NCBI GenBank assembly: GCA_964475595.1
Contig: CAYYXG010000011.1
Location: forward strand, 1-64,000
Reading direction: 5' to 3'
Origin: RGEC01 sp964475595
Lineage (GTDB): Bacteria; Bacteroidota; Bacteroidia; NS11-12g; UBA955
DNA: 64,000 bases
The notes under the pieces were generated by a model, which was given only the letters and a program-made list of their open reading frames with translations, was not told where the DNA came from and did not search any database. Position numbers and translations under genes: made by a program. Positions 36,001-44,600 of the stretch are shown here, piece after piece. The stretch's first letter is position 1; every line of letters starts with the position of its first letter.

Positions 36001-37096
36001 TGATGCTCAGGGTAACACCGCTACTACAACCCGTACCGTTCAAGTGCGTGACACCAAGAAGCCAGGTATCTACAGCGTAGGTAATCGAATTGTAAACAAC
36101 ACCCTTGTTAAGGTTCAGATTAACAGCGTATTTGTTGACAATATCTACGCACAGGATGAGTGCAATGGTGCTATCGATGTAATCAAAACTCCCGGATTCA
36201 ACGGTCCTGTAAATACTGCCATTCGTGCTACTTACCCCATAGTTTACACAGCTGTAGATCCAAATGGAAATACTGCTGATGAAGATGGATTTGTAATTAA
36301 CTACCAGGTTGATGATTACATCGCTCCTGAGGTTGCATTGAACACTGAATCTATCATCTTCCACGATGTAAACACTCCTTATGTATCTCGCGATGTAACT
36401 GTAAGCGACAACTTCTACCCCATGAACAAGGTAAGTGTTGTTAAGACAGGAACCGTAGATCCTTACACTTTGGGTACCTACACTGAAAGCTACACTGCTA
36501 CCGATGAGAGCGGAAATGCCACCACCGTGGTACGTACCGTAAACGTAGTAGACCGCATTGCTCCTCAGATTTTGGCTCCTGCTATGAACGTATGTGTGGG
36601 CACTCCTTTCTGGGCCATGAGCGGTCTGGTGATTAGCGATAACTACTACTCACCTGCTACCTTGTCTCCTTTGGTATCAGTGTTGAACCACAACGTAAAT
36701 ATTTACGAGGCCGGTGTGTACTACATCAACTACACCCTTTCTGATCCTAGCGGCAACAAGGCCATGATGGTTACTCGCCCTGTGTTTGTAAACTATCCTC
36801 CTAACTGTCAGAATACATACCTGAGCACAGCTAATATCAGTTTGGAAGATGCAGTGAGTGTGTTCCCTAACCCCACCAGCGGTAAGGTAACCCTTAGCTA
36901 CATGCTTCAGAACAACAAGCCTGTGAGCGTGGAAGTGTTCAACGTATCAGGAAGCAAAGTTGCTTCGTTCAACAACCTGAATTCAGGTCTCGGTCACACC
37001 GAAATCAACCTGGCTCAGTATGGCAACGGAGTATACATGATCCGCCTGAGCAACGACGGACAGACTACCACCAAGCGTGTTGTAGTTAGAAACTAA
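33026..37096 (+). CDS. Giant modular T9SS surface protein, tandem copy 1
   Basis: 1356 aa with a signal peptide (about 1-30). Modules in order: N-terminal cysteine-rich GEVED-like domain (about 30-195; SWGCG then WLDYDRNNSF), two PKD-like domains (about 205-375), CUB-like domain (about 390-505), two more PKD-like domains (about 510-690), a second GEVED domain (about 695-845, ending GEFEDYGITL), about four DUF5011/HYR-like domains (845-1178), a final Cys-containing domain, and a type A T9SS sorting domain (about 1280-1356). About 30 cysteines suggest disulfides formed in the envelope. Such proteins act as adhesins or matrix components. Codons are strongly biased (CGT, AAC, TTC), which suggests abundant expression. 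Function is inferred from architecture only. Confidence 0.88.
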   Translation: MKLTITKITRALGLMGIGFLAMMPGGSKGQICTATNSWGCGHNYGGNIVEIKISDNGGTLASYSGLACSTTSATNNVLVNSGNPIDITAGQDLTLEITGSVDAYGWGYLTRVGIWLDYDRNNSFSAAECIASPSSGPWASIGTTAVKSTLKLPCWSATGASTMRFRGFYYYSTVNTNMGCGTQSTYGNIIDVAVNLKVGSPPVANFIVPTGPNYENTTIKFNAANPNSAYTYTWTYSGPNVTPVSTSGTVGRAIWTPPSTPATFDVNMLVSYCGIKDSISKSVTIVSPINVPTADFIAKANSVEIYYDAEMLDLSTNGAYKWSWEATSPFGSVYTSTAQNAKFFLDEIGKWDFCLTAENSKGASTKTCKSQYVECTPPSEFYIGITTLGENKKGTLYDHAGPTANYSSNRKTSIDYFKILPCGAKEIRLKFKQIRFADVNDRLRIYDAGQADANKELTPAGGINSTNQATYRSSTFTAKSGAMYITFESNASGQDSGFIATWDSDLAPPVLPNPSWSTMYNPAAIGTLVEFENTSSDVQGAPAWEWSIDGNPESVSETFNRVFPADGTYNVCLSAATCNGADTFCKTIDIVTPITAGSLDFTASNVRPDAGKTVDFTISSDYATNFEWNIFPTTYTVVSGSLNGTSKKLSLRFDQGGCYTFTLKGWNAAENPAGATEKKVIKNKYVCALNYCVPLVDLVSSDIGINKVTLTKGSTTLINNETTSGEKAYSDFTATLSATLTFGASYTLDVARLTNSNSLNYKAWIDFNVDGDFNDAGEEIMNTGMISGLDATVTFTVPNKSASFEGKSRLRVASSYGNFSNTPCGVNTVGEFEDYGITLANDGSAPVINLIGKDTLYVERTGTSNGCWAEVAYTTYTATDATEGDMTSKVNVNSDLDCTIPGIYSIEFTLSDASGNNAVTKRRTVYVVLDRTAPTLTLNGNAIETVEQCGTYNEPGAIATDAVDGNLSTAVIISGSVNTSKVGDYVLTYTVSDAQGNTATTTRTVQVRDTKKPGIYSVGNRIVNNTLVKVQINSVFVDNIYAQDECNGAIDVIKTPGFNGPVNTAIRATYPIVYTAVDPNGNTADEDGFVINYQVDDYIAPEVALNTESIIFHDVNTPYVSRDVTVSDNFYPMNKVSVVKTGTVDPYTLGTYTESYTATDESGNATTVVRTVNVVDRIAPQILAPAMNVCVGTPFWAMSGLVISDNYYSPATLSPLVSVLNHNVNIYEAGVYYINYTLSDPSGNKAMMVTRPVFVNYPPNCQNTYLSTANISLEDAVSVFPNPTSGKVTLSYMLQNNKPVSVEVFNVSGSKVASFNNLNSGLGHTEINLAQYGNGVYMIRLSNDGQTTTKRVVVRN
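36323..36559 (+). repeat. 79-residue DUF5011-like module in copy 1
   Basis: A 237-bp unit encoding APEVALN through VVDRI. It matches the second of the two units in copy 2 best: DNF.P..KVSVVKTGTV and LGTYTESYTATDESGN are shared features. Confidence 0.75.
36866..37096 (+). repeat. Sorting-domain segment nearly identical to that of copy 2
   Basis: 231 bp aligned without gaps to 41269-41499. The first 116 bases are identical and only seven substitutions occur in the rest, whereas sequence upstream diverges at once. Confidence 0.9.
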
Positions 37097-37116
37097 GATA
37101 ACGTTAGCTTAATCAT

Positions 37117-37148
37117 AAAAAAACCCGGCCTAGTGCCGGGTTTTTTTT
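37117..37148 (+). terminator. Terminator after giant copy 1
   Basis: CCCGGC-CTAGT-GCCGGG with A and T runs on either side. The 17-base stem-loop is identical to that after copy 2. Confidence 0.9.
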
Positions 37149-37188
37149 ATGATAATGTAAGATTAAGTTTTTCATTACATAGCATCTT

Positions 37189-37196
37189 TAACCTTG
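37189..37196 (+). promoter_or_regulatory. Possible -7 box TAACCTTG of giant copy 2
   Basis: One mismatch to TAnnTTTG, 22 bases before the ATG at 37219. A T-rich -33 candidate (TTTT at 37168) stands 17 bases upstream. Confidence 0.35.
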
Positions 37197-37218
37197 TGGC
37201 ACACAAAAACTATCATGT

Positions 37219-40200
37219 ATGAAAAACAAAAAATTACTTTCAATGCTCCTGGCGCTTTTTGCAGTGGGCATCAGTTTCACCGAACTCAAGGCACAGTGCT
37301 CAGCCAGCAACTCCTGGGGGTGTAACACCTGGTATGGTGGCTGGGTTCGCAACATTGGTATCAAGGATGCCGCAGGTGGAACACTGGCTAGCTACACAGG
37401 TTTAGGATGTCAGGGTTCCAATTCCACCATTAATTCAGGCCGTGCTATTGATTTGGTTGCTGGTCAGCAGATCACCATTGAGTTGAACACTGAGTGTTGC
37501 CATAGCTGGAGCACAGGAGTTGGAATTTGGCTAGATCAGAATAGGGATGGCGATTTTTCTCGTTCTGAATGTATCCTGAATCCACAGTCAAGTTTTTCTT
37601 CAATTTCCAACAATCCATCTTCACCTTCCAGAGTAACTTTAACAATTCCTTGTTTTACTGGTTCCGGTAAAAGCTACCTTCGTTTTCGTGCTCAGTCACA
37701 TTATAATGGTTACAGACTTTATGATTATAATGGATGTGGAACCGTTGATTATTATGGAAGTACCTATGACGTTGAAGTTAACCTAAAGCGTCTGCCTGAT
37801 CCTGTGGCTGACTTTGGTGTTCCTACAGGCCCCAATTACGAAAAAACTACCATTAAATTTCCAGCTACCACCCAGGAAAAGGCCAACACTTATAGCTGGA
37901 CCTTTCAGGGCCCTAATGCAACTTCTGTGGTTAATAATGCGCCTACAGGCAGAGCCAAATGGTCTCCGGCTTCACCTCCATCAACACATGATGTAACGCT
38001 GAATGTATCTTATTGTGGTATTACAAGCACCAAAACCAAACAGGTGACCATAGTAAGACCCACAGCTCCTCCCGTAGCAGATTTTATTGCTAAAAGCAAC
38101 AGTGTTGAAATATACAATAATGCTGAACTTGTGGATCTTTCTACCAATGGCCCATACATTTGGGCATGGGAAGCTACCTCACCCACAGGTAATAAATATA
38201 CTTCATCGCAGGAAGAACCTAAGTTTTATTTGGATGAGGAAGGCAAATGGTCTTTTTGTCTTACCTCTGAAAATGGTCTGGGCAAATCCACCAAGGTTTG
38301 TAAAACACAATATGTTACGTGCACACCTCCTTCAGAGTTCTATATGGGACCACAGACCGAAGGACGCAGTGTTAATGGTATTCTATATGATCATGCCGGT
38401 CCATCCAGCAACTATGGCAATAATCGCAGAACCAGCATCGATTATTTTTTGATCAATCCCTGCGATGCCAAGGAGGTACGACTTAAGTTCAAGAGTCTTC
38501 GTTTTTGTGATAACCAAGACAGACTTCGTATCTATGACGGTGACCAAGCCGATCCTGCAAAACTACTAACCGGCCCCGACGGTATTAACGGTAATACCTG
38601 GTGGAATGACCGCACCAAAACGTATGTAGCAAAGTCAGGAAAGATGTATTTATCTTTTGAAAGCGACAACAACGGATGTACTGACTCTGGCTGGATAGCT
38701 ACTTGGGAAACCGATCAGTTTAAGCCCGTCCAGACGATCGCATCGTATACCGCCAAGTATGACACCATTGCTGAAGGTGTAAATCTGCCCATGTTAAACA
38801 AGACATTCATTACCGGCACTCCAAAATGGTCCTGGAGAGTAAATGGCTCTGAAGAGTCTTCATCTAAAGATTTTACCCGCTCATTCAACACGGCCGGTGT
38901 TCAGCGTGTTTGTTTAGCTGCCACCAATTGCAGCACTACCGATACTTTCTGCAAGAATATTACAGTGGTGACACCGACAAGCTCAATGAACAAAATTGAC
39001 TTCATTACCGATAAAACTCGCAGCGTGCCCGGCGAAAATGTAACCTTAACGGCTGAGACTAACTATGCGAATGACCTTACCTGGAGCATTACGCCCAACA
39101 CCTACACTTTGGTCTCAGGCAGTCTTACGGGTAATTCTTCTCAACTTTTGGTTAGGTTCACTGCCGGTGGTTGTTACACAGTGGAACTGAAAGGGTATAA
39201 TACCGCCTTAGGTTCAGGAACTACCCGCACGGTTACTAAAAAGGATATTGTTTGTGCTATTGACTATTGCACGCCTGTGGTGGATTTGACCAACAGTGAT
39301 GTAGGAATCAACATGGTTCAGCTATCATCAAAAGGCAACAACCTGATAAACAGAATCAGTAACAGCGGTGTGTCATATACGAATTACGCTGCCACAGACA
39401 ACGCGACACTATATTATGGTTCTACTTACAAAGTAAAGGTGGGTAGAAATACTACCCTGAATCCAATCAACTACAAGGTATGGATTGACTACAACTTCGA
39501 CGGTGATTTCAACGACAGCGGCGAGACGGTAATGAACAGTGGACGCATCAATGGTGAAGTTGACAGTGCTTCATTCAAAGTTCCTATGTATACCAAAGCG
39601 TATTTGGGTAATACCCGCATGCGTGTGGGTGCTAGTTATGGTGCTATGTCTAACACTCCATGTGGACTGAACGTGGTAGGTGAGTTTGAAGATTATAGCG
39701 TGACATTGACACGGGATAATTCTCAGCCGGTAATCACACTTACAGGTCTGGATACGATGTATATAGAGAAAACAGTAGGTGCTACTGCTTGCTGGTCTGA
39801 AATCAAGAAAACCACCTACATGGGAGACGATGCAGACGAAGGCGACATGACCGACAGCGTAAAAGTAACCGGAACGTACGATTGCAGCACACCCGGTACT
39901 TACACGCTTACTTTCAATTTGACAGACGCTTCCGGCAATAAGGCCATGACCAAAAACCGTGTTCTGATTGTAGAAAACGACCGCACTGCCCCAAGCATTG
40001 CCCTTCGTGGTAAAGCGGTAGATACCGTAGAACAGTGTGGAATCTTCTATGATTCTATGGCTACCGCCTTTGATATTACCGATGGAAATCTGACCGATTC
40101 AGTGAAGGTATCCGGCAGTGTAAACACCAAAAATATCGGAGACTACGTATTAACTTACACCGTAAAAGATAAAGTAGGCCTGAGTGCTACTGTTACTCGT

Positions 40201-41499
40201 CTGGTGAAAGTGCGCGATACCAAAGCGCCCGGTATTTACCTCGGCAGCACGCGTATTGTAGACAGCCAGGTTGTGAATGTGCAGATTGGCAGCTTCTATA
40301 ATGATTATGTGTATGCTTCTGATGAATGTAACGGATTTACCGCCATTCAGAAAATGCCCGGAGCCAAAGGATATGTGAACCCAATGGTGAAAGGTACTTA
40401 CCCGACTCAGTATTTTGCTACCGATGTAAACGGAAACGTATCTACCGAAAATGGCTATACTGTAATGTATAAGGTTGATGATTACATTGCTCCTGAGATT
40501 AGCCTGAATACAGAGGACACCATTATGCATGATGTGAAAACTCCTTATAGCTCTGTAGCCGTAACCATTACTGAGAACTACACAGCCCTAAGCAAGCTGA
40601 TTACCAGCAAGGTATCTGATGTTGATGCCAATGTGGTGGGAGTGTACACAGAAGTCTTCACAGCTGAGGACGAAAGCGGCAACAAGGCAACCAAAACCCG
40701 CGTGGTTAAGGTGGTGGACCGTTTTGCTCCCGAATTGTTGTTGAATTCAGATGCTTACATGATTCATGATGTTAACACAAACTATGTTTCACGTAACGTA
40801 TCGGTGAGTGACAATTACAGCCCTGTAAGCAAGATTACGGTGGTGAAAACAGGCACTGTAAATGCAACCGCGCTTGGCACTTATACTGAGACAATCACTG
40901 CTACCGATGAAAACGGCAACAGCACAACCAAGGTTCGCACCGTGGAAGTGGTTGACCGCGTTTCTCCCCAGATTCTGGCGCCTGCAGTGAATGTATGTAT
41001 CGGTTCTCCTTTCTGGGCCATGAGTGGCCTTACCATCACAGATAACTACTACTCAGCATCTGTATTGGCACCATTGGTGACCATCCTTGGTCAAAACATC
41101 AACATCTGGGAAGCCGGTGTATACCATATTGATTACAGCCTTACCGACCCAAGTGGTAACAAAGCTGTGCTGGTAACCCGCCCTGTGTATGTGAACTATC
41201 CTCCCAATTGTCAGAACACCTTCCTGAATGCACAGGATCTGAGTTTGGACAAAGCAGTGAGCATTTCACCTAACCCCACCAGCGGTAAGGTAACCCTTAG
41301 CTACATGCTTCAGAACAACAAGCCTGTGAGCGTGGAAGTGTTCAACGTATCAGGAAGCAAAGTTGCTTCGTTCAACAACCTGAAATCAGGTCTCGGTCAC
41401 ACCGAAATCAACCTTGCTCAGTATGGTAACGGAGTGTACATGATCCGCCTGAGCAACGACGGACAGACCACCACCAAACGTGTGGTAGTTAGAAACTAA
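37219..41499 (+). CDS. Giant modular T9SS surface protein, tandem copy 2 (with extra module)
   Basis: 1426 aa with the same plan as copy 1: signal peptide (ends ELKAQ), N-terminal GEVED-like domain (SWGCNTWYGG, WLDQNRDGDF), PKD-like domains, a CUB-like domain (LYDHAGPSSNY to WIATWETD), a second GEVED domain (GEFEDYSVTL), DUF5011-like domains, a last domain with NVCIGSPFWAMSGL, and a type A sorting domain. The distinguishing feature is two adjacent 79-residue DUF5011-like units where copies 1 and 3 have one. Its C-terminal 77 codons are nearly identical to copy 1, while the first of its paired units resembles copy 3. An own terminator follows. It is likely an adhesin or surface-matrix protein. 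Confidence 0.88.
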   Translation: MKNKKLLSMLLALFAVGISFTELKAQCSASNSWGCNTWYGGWVRNIGIKDAAGGTLASYTGLGCQGSNSTINSGRAIDLVAGQQITIELNTECCHSWSTGVGIWLDQNRDGDFSRSECILNPQSSFSSISNNPSSPSRVTLTIPCFTGSGKSYLRFRAQSHYNGYRLYDYNGCGTVDYYGSTYDVEVNLKRLPDPVADFGVPTGPNYEKTTIKFPATTQEKANTYSWTFQGPNATSVVNNAPTGRAKWSPASPPSTHDVTLNVSYCGITSTKTKQVTIVRPTAPPVADFIAKSNSVEIYNNAELVDLSTNGPYIWAWEATSPTGNKYTSSQEEPKFYLDEEGKWSFCLTSENGLGKSTKVCKTQYVTCTPPSEFYMGPQTEGRSVNGILYDHAGPSSNYGNNRRTSIDYFLINPCDAKEVRLKFKSLRFCDNQDRLRIYDGDQADPAKLLTGPDGINGNTWWNDRTKTYVAKSGKMYLSFESDNNGCTDSGWIATWETDQFKPVQTIASYTAKYDTIAEGVNLPMLNKTFITGTPKWSWRVNGSEESSSKDFTRSFNTAGVQRVCLAATNCSTTDTFCKNITVVTPTSSMNKIDFITDKTRSVPGENVTLTAETNYANDLTWSITPNTYTLVSGSLTGNSSQLLVRFTAGGCYTVELKGYNTALGSGTTRTVTKKDIVCAIDYCTPVVDLTNSDVGINMVQLSSKGNNLINRISNSGVSYTNYAATDNATLYYGSTYKVKVGRNTTLNPINYKVWIDYNFDGDFNDSGETVMNSGRINGEVDSASFKVPMYTKAYLGNTRMRVGASYGAMSNTPCGLNVVGEFEDYSVTLTRDNSQPVITLTGLDTMYIEKTVGATACWSEIKKTTYMGDDADEGDMTDSVKVTGTYDCSTPGTYTLTFNLTDASGNKAMTKNRVLIVENDRTAPSIALRGKAVDTVEQCGIFYDSMATAFDITDGNLTDSVKVSGSVNTKNIGDYVLTYTVKDKVGLSATVTRLVKVRDTKAPGIYLGSTRIVDSQVVNVQIGSFYNDYVYASDECNGFTAIQKMPGAKGYVNPMVKGTYPTQYFATDVNGNVSTENGYTVMYKVDDYIAPEISLNTEDTIMHDVKTPYSSVAVTITENYTALSKLITSKVSDVDANVVGVYTEVFTAEDESGNKATKTRVVKVVDRFAPELLLNSDAYMIHDVNTNYVSRNVSVSDNYSPVSKITVVKTGTVNATALGTYTETITATDENGNSTTKVRTVEVVDRVSPQILAPAVNVCIGSPFWAMSGLTITDNYYSASVLAPLVTILGQNINIWEAGVYHIDYSLTDPSGNKAVLVTRPVYVNYPPNCQNTFLNAQDLSLDKAVSISPNPTSGKVTLSYMLQNNKPVSVEVFNVSGSKVASFNNLKSGLGHTEINLAQYGNGVYMIRLSNDGQTTTKRVVVRN
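40489..40725 (+). repeat. First 79-residue module of copy 2 (copy-3-like)
   Basis: 237 bp from APEISLN to VVDRF. Shared features with the single unit of copy 3 include HDVKT, a TSK/SKVS stretch, and YTEVFTAEDESGNKA.TKTRVV. Confidence 0.75.
40726..40962 (+). repeat. Second 79-residue module of copy 2 (copy-1-like)
   Basis: 237 bp from APELLLN to VVDRV. Shared features with the single unit of copy 1 include NYVSR.V.VSDN, KITVVKTGTV and LGTYTE..TATDE.GN. Confidence 0.75.
41269..41499 (+). repeat. Sorting-domain segment nearly identical to that of copy 1
   Basis: Partner of 36866-37096. Seven substitutions in 231 bp, all in the last half, and six appear to be silent. Confidence 0.9.
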
Positions 41500-41517
41500 T
41501 CCGAATAAGTTATCACT

Positions 41518-41547
41518 AAAAGCCCGGCCTAGTGCCGGGTTTTTTTA
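41518..41547 (+). terminator. Terminator after giant copy 2
   Basis: CCCGGC-CTAGT-GCCGGG plus T7. It has the same stem and loop as after copy 1, although flanking bases differ. Confidence 0.9.
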
Positions 41548-41569
41548 TGAACATTTAATAGTTCGGTTA

Positions 41570-41599
41570 TTTGTATTTACCTAATTATTTATATAATTG
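41570..41599 (+). promoter_or_regulatory. Promoter of giant copy 3
   Basis: TTTG at 41570-41573, an 18-base spacer, then TATAATTG at 41592-41599 (one mismatch to the -7 consensus, same octamer as copy 1). The ATG at 41614 follows after 14 bases. Confidence 0.55.
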
Positions 41600-41613
41600 A
41601 ATATATTTTGATC

Positions 41614-44600
41614 ATGAGAATAAAACTACTTAAACAAATTATTGGGTTCGCGGTAATCTTTGGATTTACCATCGCGGATGTCAACGCCCAATGCTCCGCC
41701 AACAACTCCTGGGGTTGTGGCGGATGGTATGGTGGAGATTTACAATCCATTGTGGTGAAGGATGCAGCCGGTGGTACCCTGGCCAGCTACACCGGTTTGG
41801 GATGTGCTTCTTCCAACAGAACGTTAAATTCAGGTAAGCCTATAGATTTATTGGCAGGCCAGCAAATTACCATTGAAGTGGCTAACAGCGGTGGAAACTG
41901 GTCTACCGGTGTTGGAATTTGGCTGGACCAGGATTTTAATGGTTCTTTTTCAAGTTCAGAGTGTATTTTGAGTCCTACCAGTACTTTTTACACTACTTCC
42001 AGCAATCCATCTGCCCCCTCAAGGGTTACCATTACCTTGCCATGTTGGTCAGGTAGTGGCAAGAGCTGGCTTCGTTTCAGAAGTTTATCTCATTATACCT
42101 ATGGTTTAGGAACTGGTTCTGGCTGTGGCACTGTAACCGGTTATGGCTCTATCAATGACATTGAGGTAAACCTGAAGCGTTTACCCAATCCGGTTTCAGA
42201 TTTCAATGTGCCCCGGGGCCCAAACTATGAAAGAACCACTATTAAGTTTCCGGCCAGCAGTCAGAGTGCTGCCTATACCTATAGTTGGACATTTGCAGGC
42301 CCGAATGTAACGGTAGTTAACAATAACTCATCAGTAGGCCAAGCGAAATGGTCACCGGTATCGCCACCGAGTACGCATGATGTAACGCTGAATGTATCCT
42401 ATTGTGGGGTGTCGGCCACCAAAACCAAACAAATCACCATAGAGCAGCCCAAAGCACCTCCGGTGGCAGATTTCATTGCCAAGAAGAACAGTGTTGAGAT
42501 TTATAACAATGCTGAGTTGGTGGATTTATCAACCAATGGACCATACAGTTGGGTGTGGGAAGCTGTTTCTCCTGCAGGAAATCTGTATACTTCAGGGCAA
42601 CAGAACCCGCTGTTTTTCCTCGACGAGGTAGGCAAATGGAATTTCTGTCTAACCTCACAAAATGGACTTGGTGTATCTTCCAAGGTTTGCAAAAATCAGT
42701 ATGTAGAGTGTACGCCACCTACAGAGTATTACATGGGACCACAGACGGTAGGAGAAAGTTCGATTGGTATGCTGTATGACCACGCTGGTCCGTCACAGAA
42801 CTATACCAACAACAGACGAAACAGCATTGACTATTTCCTGATTAAGCCCTGCGATGCGAAAGAGATTAGATTGAAATTTAAGAGTCTGCGTTTCTGCGAT
42901 AATGGCGACATATTAAGAATATATGACTCTGAGTTTGCCGATCCGGCCAAACAGCTTTCTCCTTCCAACGGTATCACTGGTAGTAATTGGAATTTCTACA
43001 GAACGCAGACATTCAAGGCTACGAGTGGTAGGATGTACCTGACGTTTGAGAGTAACTCCTCATGCACCGACTCGGGTTTCATAGCCGTTTGGGAATCGGA
43101 TCGTGCCAAACCCACTCCTACAGTGAGTTCATTTACCAATAAGTACGATACGATTGCAGAAGGTGTAAATCTGGCATTTATCAACAAGACCAGTATCACA
43201 GGCACTCCCAATTGGTCATGGCGGGTTAATAATACTGAGGAATCCACTTCCAAGGAGTTTTCGCGTACGTTTACTTCAGCGGGTGCTCAGCGGGTGTGTC
43301 TTGTAGCCGGTAACTGCAGCAGTTCAGATACGTTCTGTAAAACCATAAGTGTGGTACCTCCATCATCATCCATGGCAAAACTGGATTTTGTTACCGATAA
43401 GGTACGGGTAGTTCCTAACGAGACGGTTACATTAACCGCAGAGACCAACTTTGCCGATAACCTGGAATGGGTGATCACTCCAAATTCATATACAATGGTA
43501 TCGGGCAACCTGATAGGCAACAGCTCACAGATACAGTTTAAGCCTACCTCGGGAGGTTGTTTTACGGTAGAATTGAAAGGATATAATAGTTTGCTGGGCT
43601 TTGGTACGGCAAAAACAGTGCTCAAGAAAGAGATAGTGTGTGCGGTAGATTATTGCACCCCTGTAGTGGATTTGACCAATGAAGATGTTGGGATTAACCT
43701 GGTGGAGCTGCTTGAACAGGACACCCACAGAATTAACAAAACAAGCGGAAGCGGTGTTTCTTACAGCAACTTTATGAGCACCGATAAAGCGACCCTAAAC
43801 TTTGGTGCGAGCTATAAAGTGAAGGTGAGCCGCTTTACCAATATCAACCCCATTAACTACAAGGTGTGGATTGATTATAATATCGATGGAGATTTTGATG
43901 ATGCCGAAGAAACGGTATTAAGCTCAGGGAAAATCAGTGGATTTACTGACAGTGCTACGTTTAAAGTGCCTCCATTTGTGCGTGCCTTTGAAGGGCAGAC
44001 CCGCATGCGAGTGGGCGCCAGCTATGGCTCGCTGGATAACTATCCCTGCGGTGTGAATGTAGTAGGTGAATTTGAAGATTATGCAATCACCTTGTTGCGC
44101 GATAACTCCAAGCCTGAAATCACCTTGCTGGGTGGCGATACCATTTACGTGGAAAAGATCGGTACTTCAGGTGGCTGCTGGTCCGAAGCCAAGAAAACAA
44201 CCTACATGGGCGAAGATGGCCATGAGGGTGATTTGACAGACAGTGTGAAGATTACCGGAACTTTCGATTGCAGTGTGGCAGGTACATATAAGCTTGACTT
44301 TAACCTTACAGACGCATCCGGTAACATGGCAGACAAGAAGTCGCGCATACTGATTGTGGAGAATGACCGCACCAGGCCCGCTATTACCTTACGTGGTAAG
44401 GCATTGGAAAATATAGAACAGTGCGGAAACTTCTATGATTCAATGGCAACTGCCTTTGATAAAACTGATGGAGATCTGACCGATTCAATCAAAGTGATAG
44501 GCAGTGTGAACACCAATGTGATAGGAGATTATGTACTGACCTATACGGTAAAAGACAAAGTGGGTTTGACAGCCACTGTAAAAAGAACGGTGAAGGTACG

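Noticed and set aside
35615..36364. 249-codon antisense frame in adhesin copy 1, with analogous antisense frames at 40150-40530 and 44485-44916
   Set aside because: They recur only because the three paralogues share the same DUF5011-like region. The predicted proteins are low-complexity mirror translations with no start signals.
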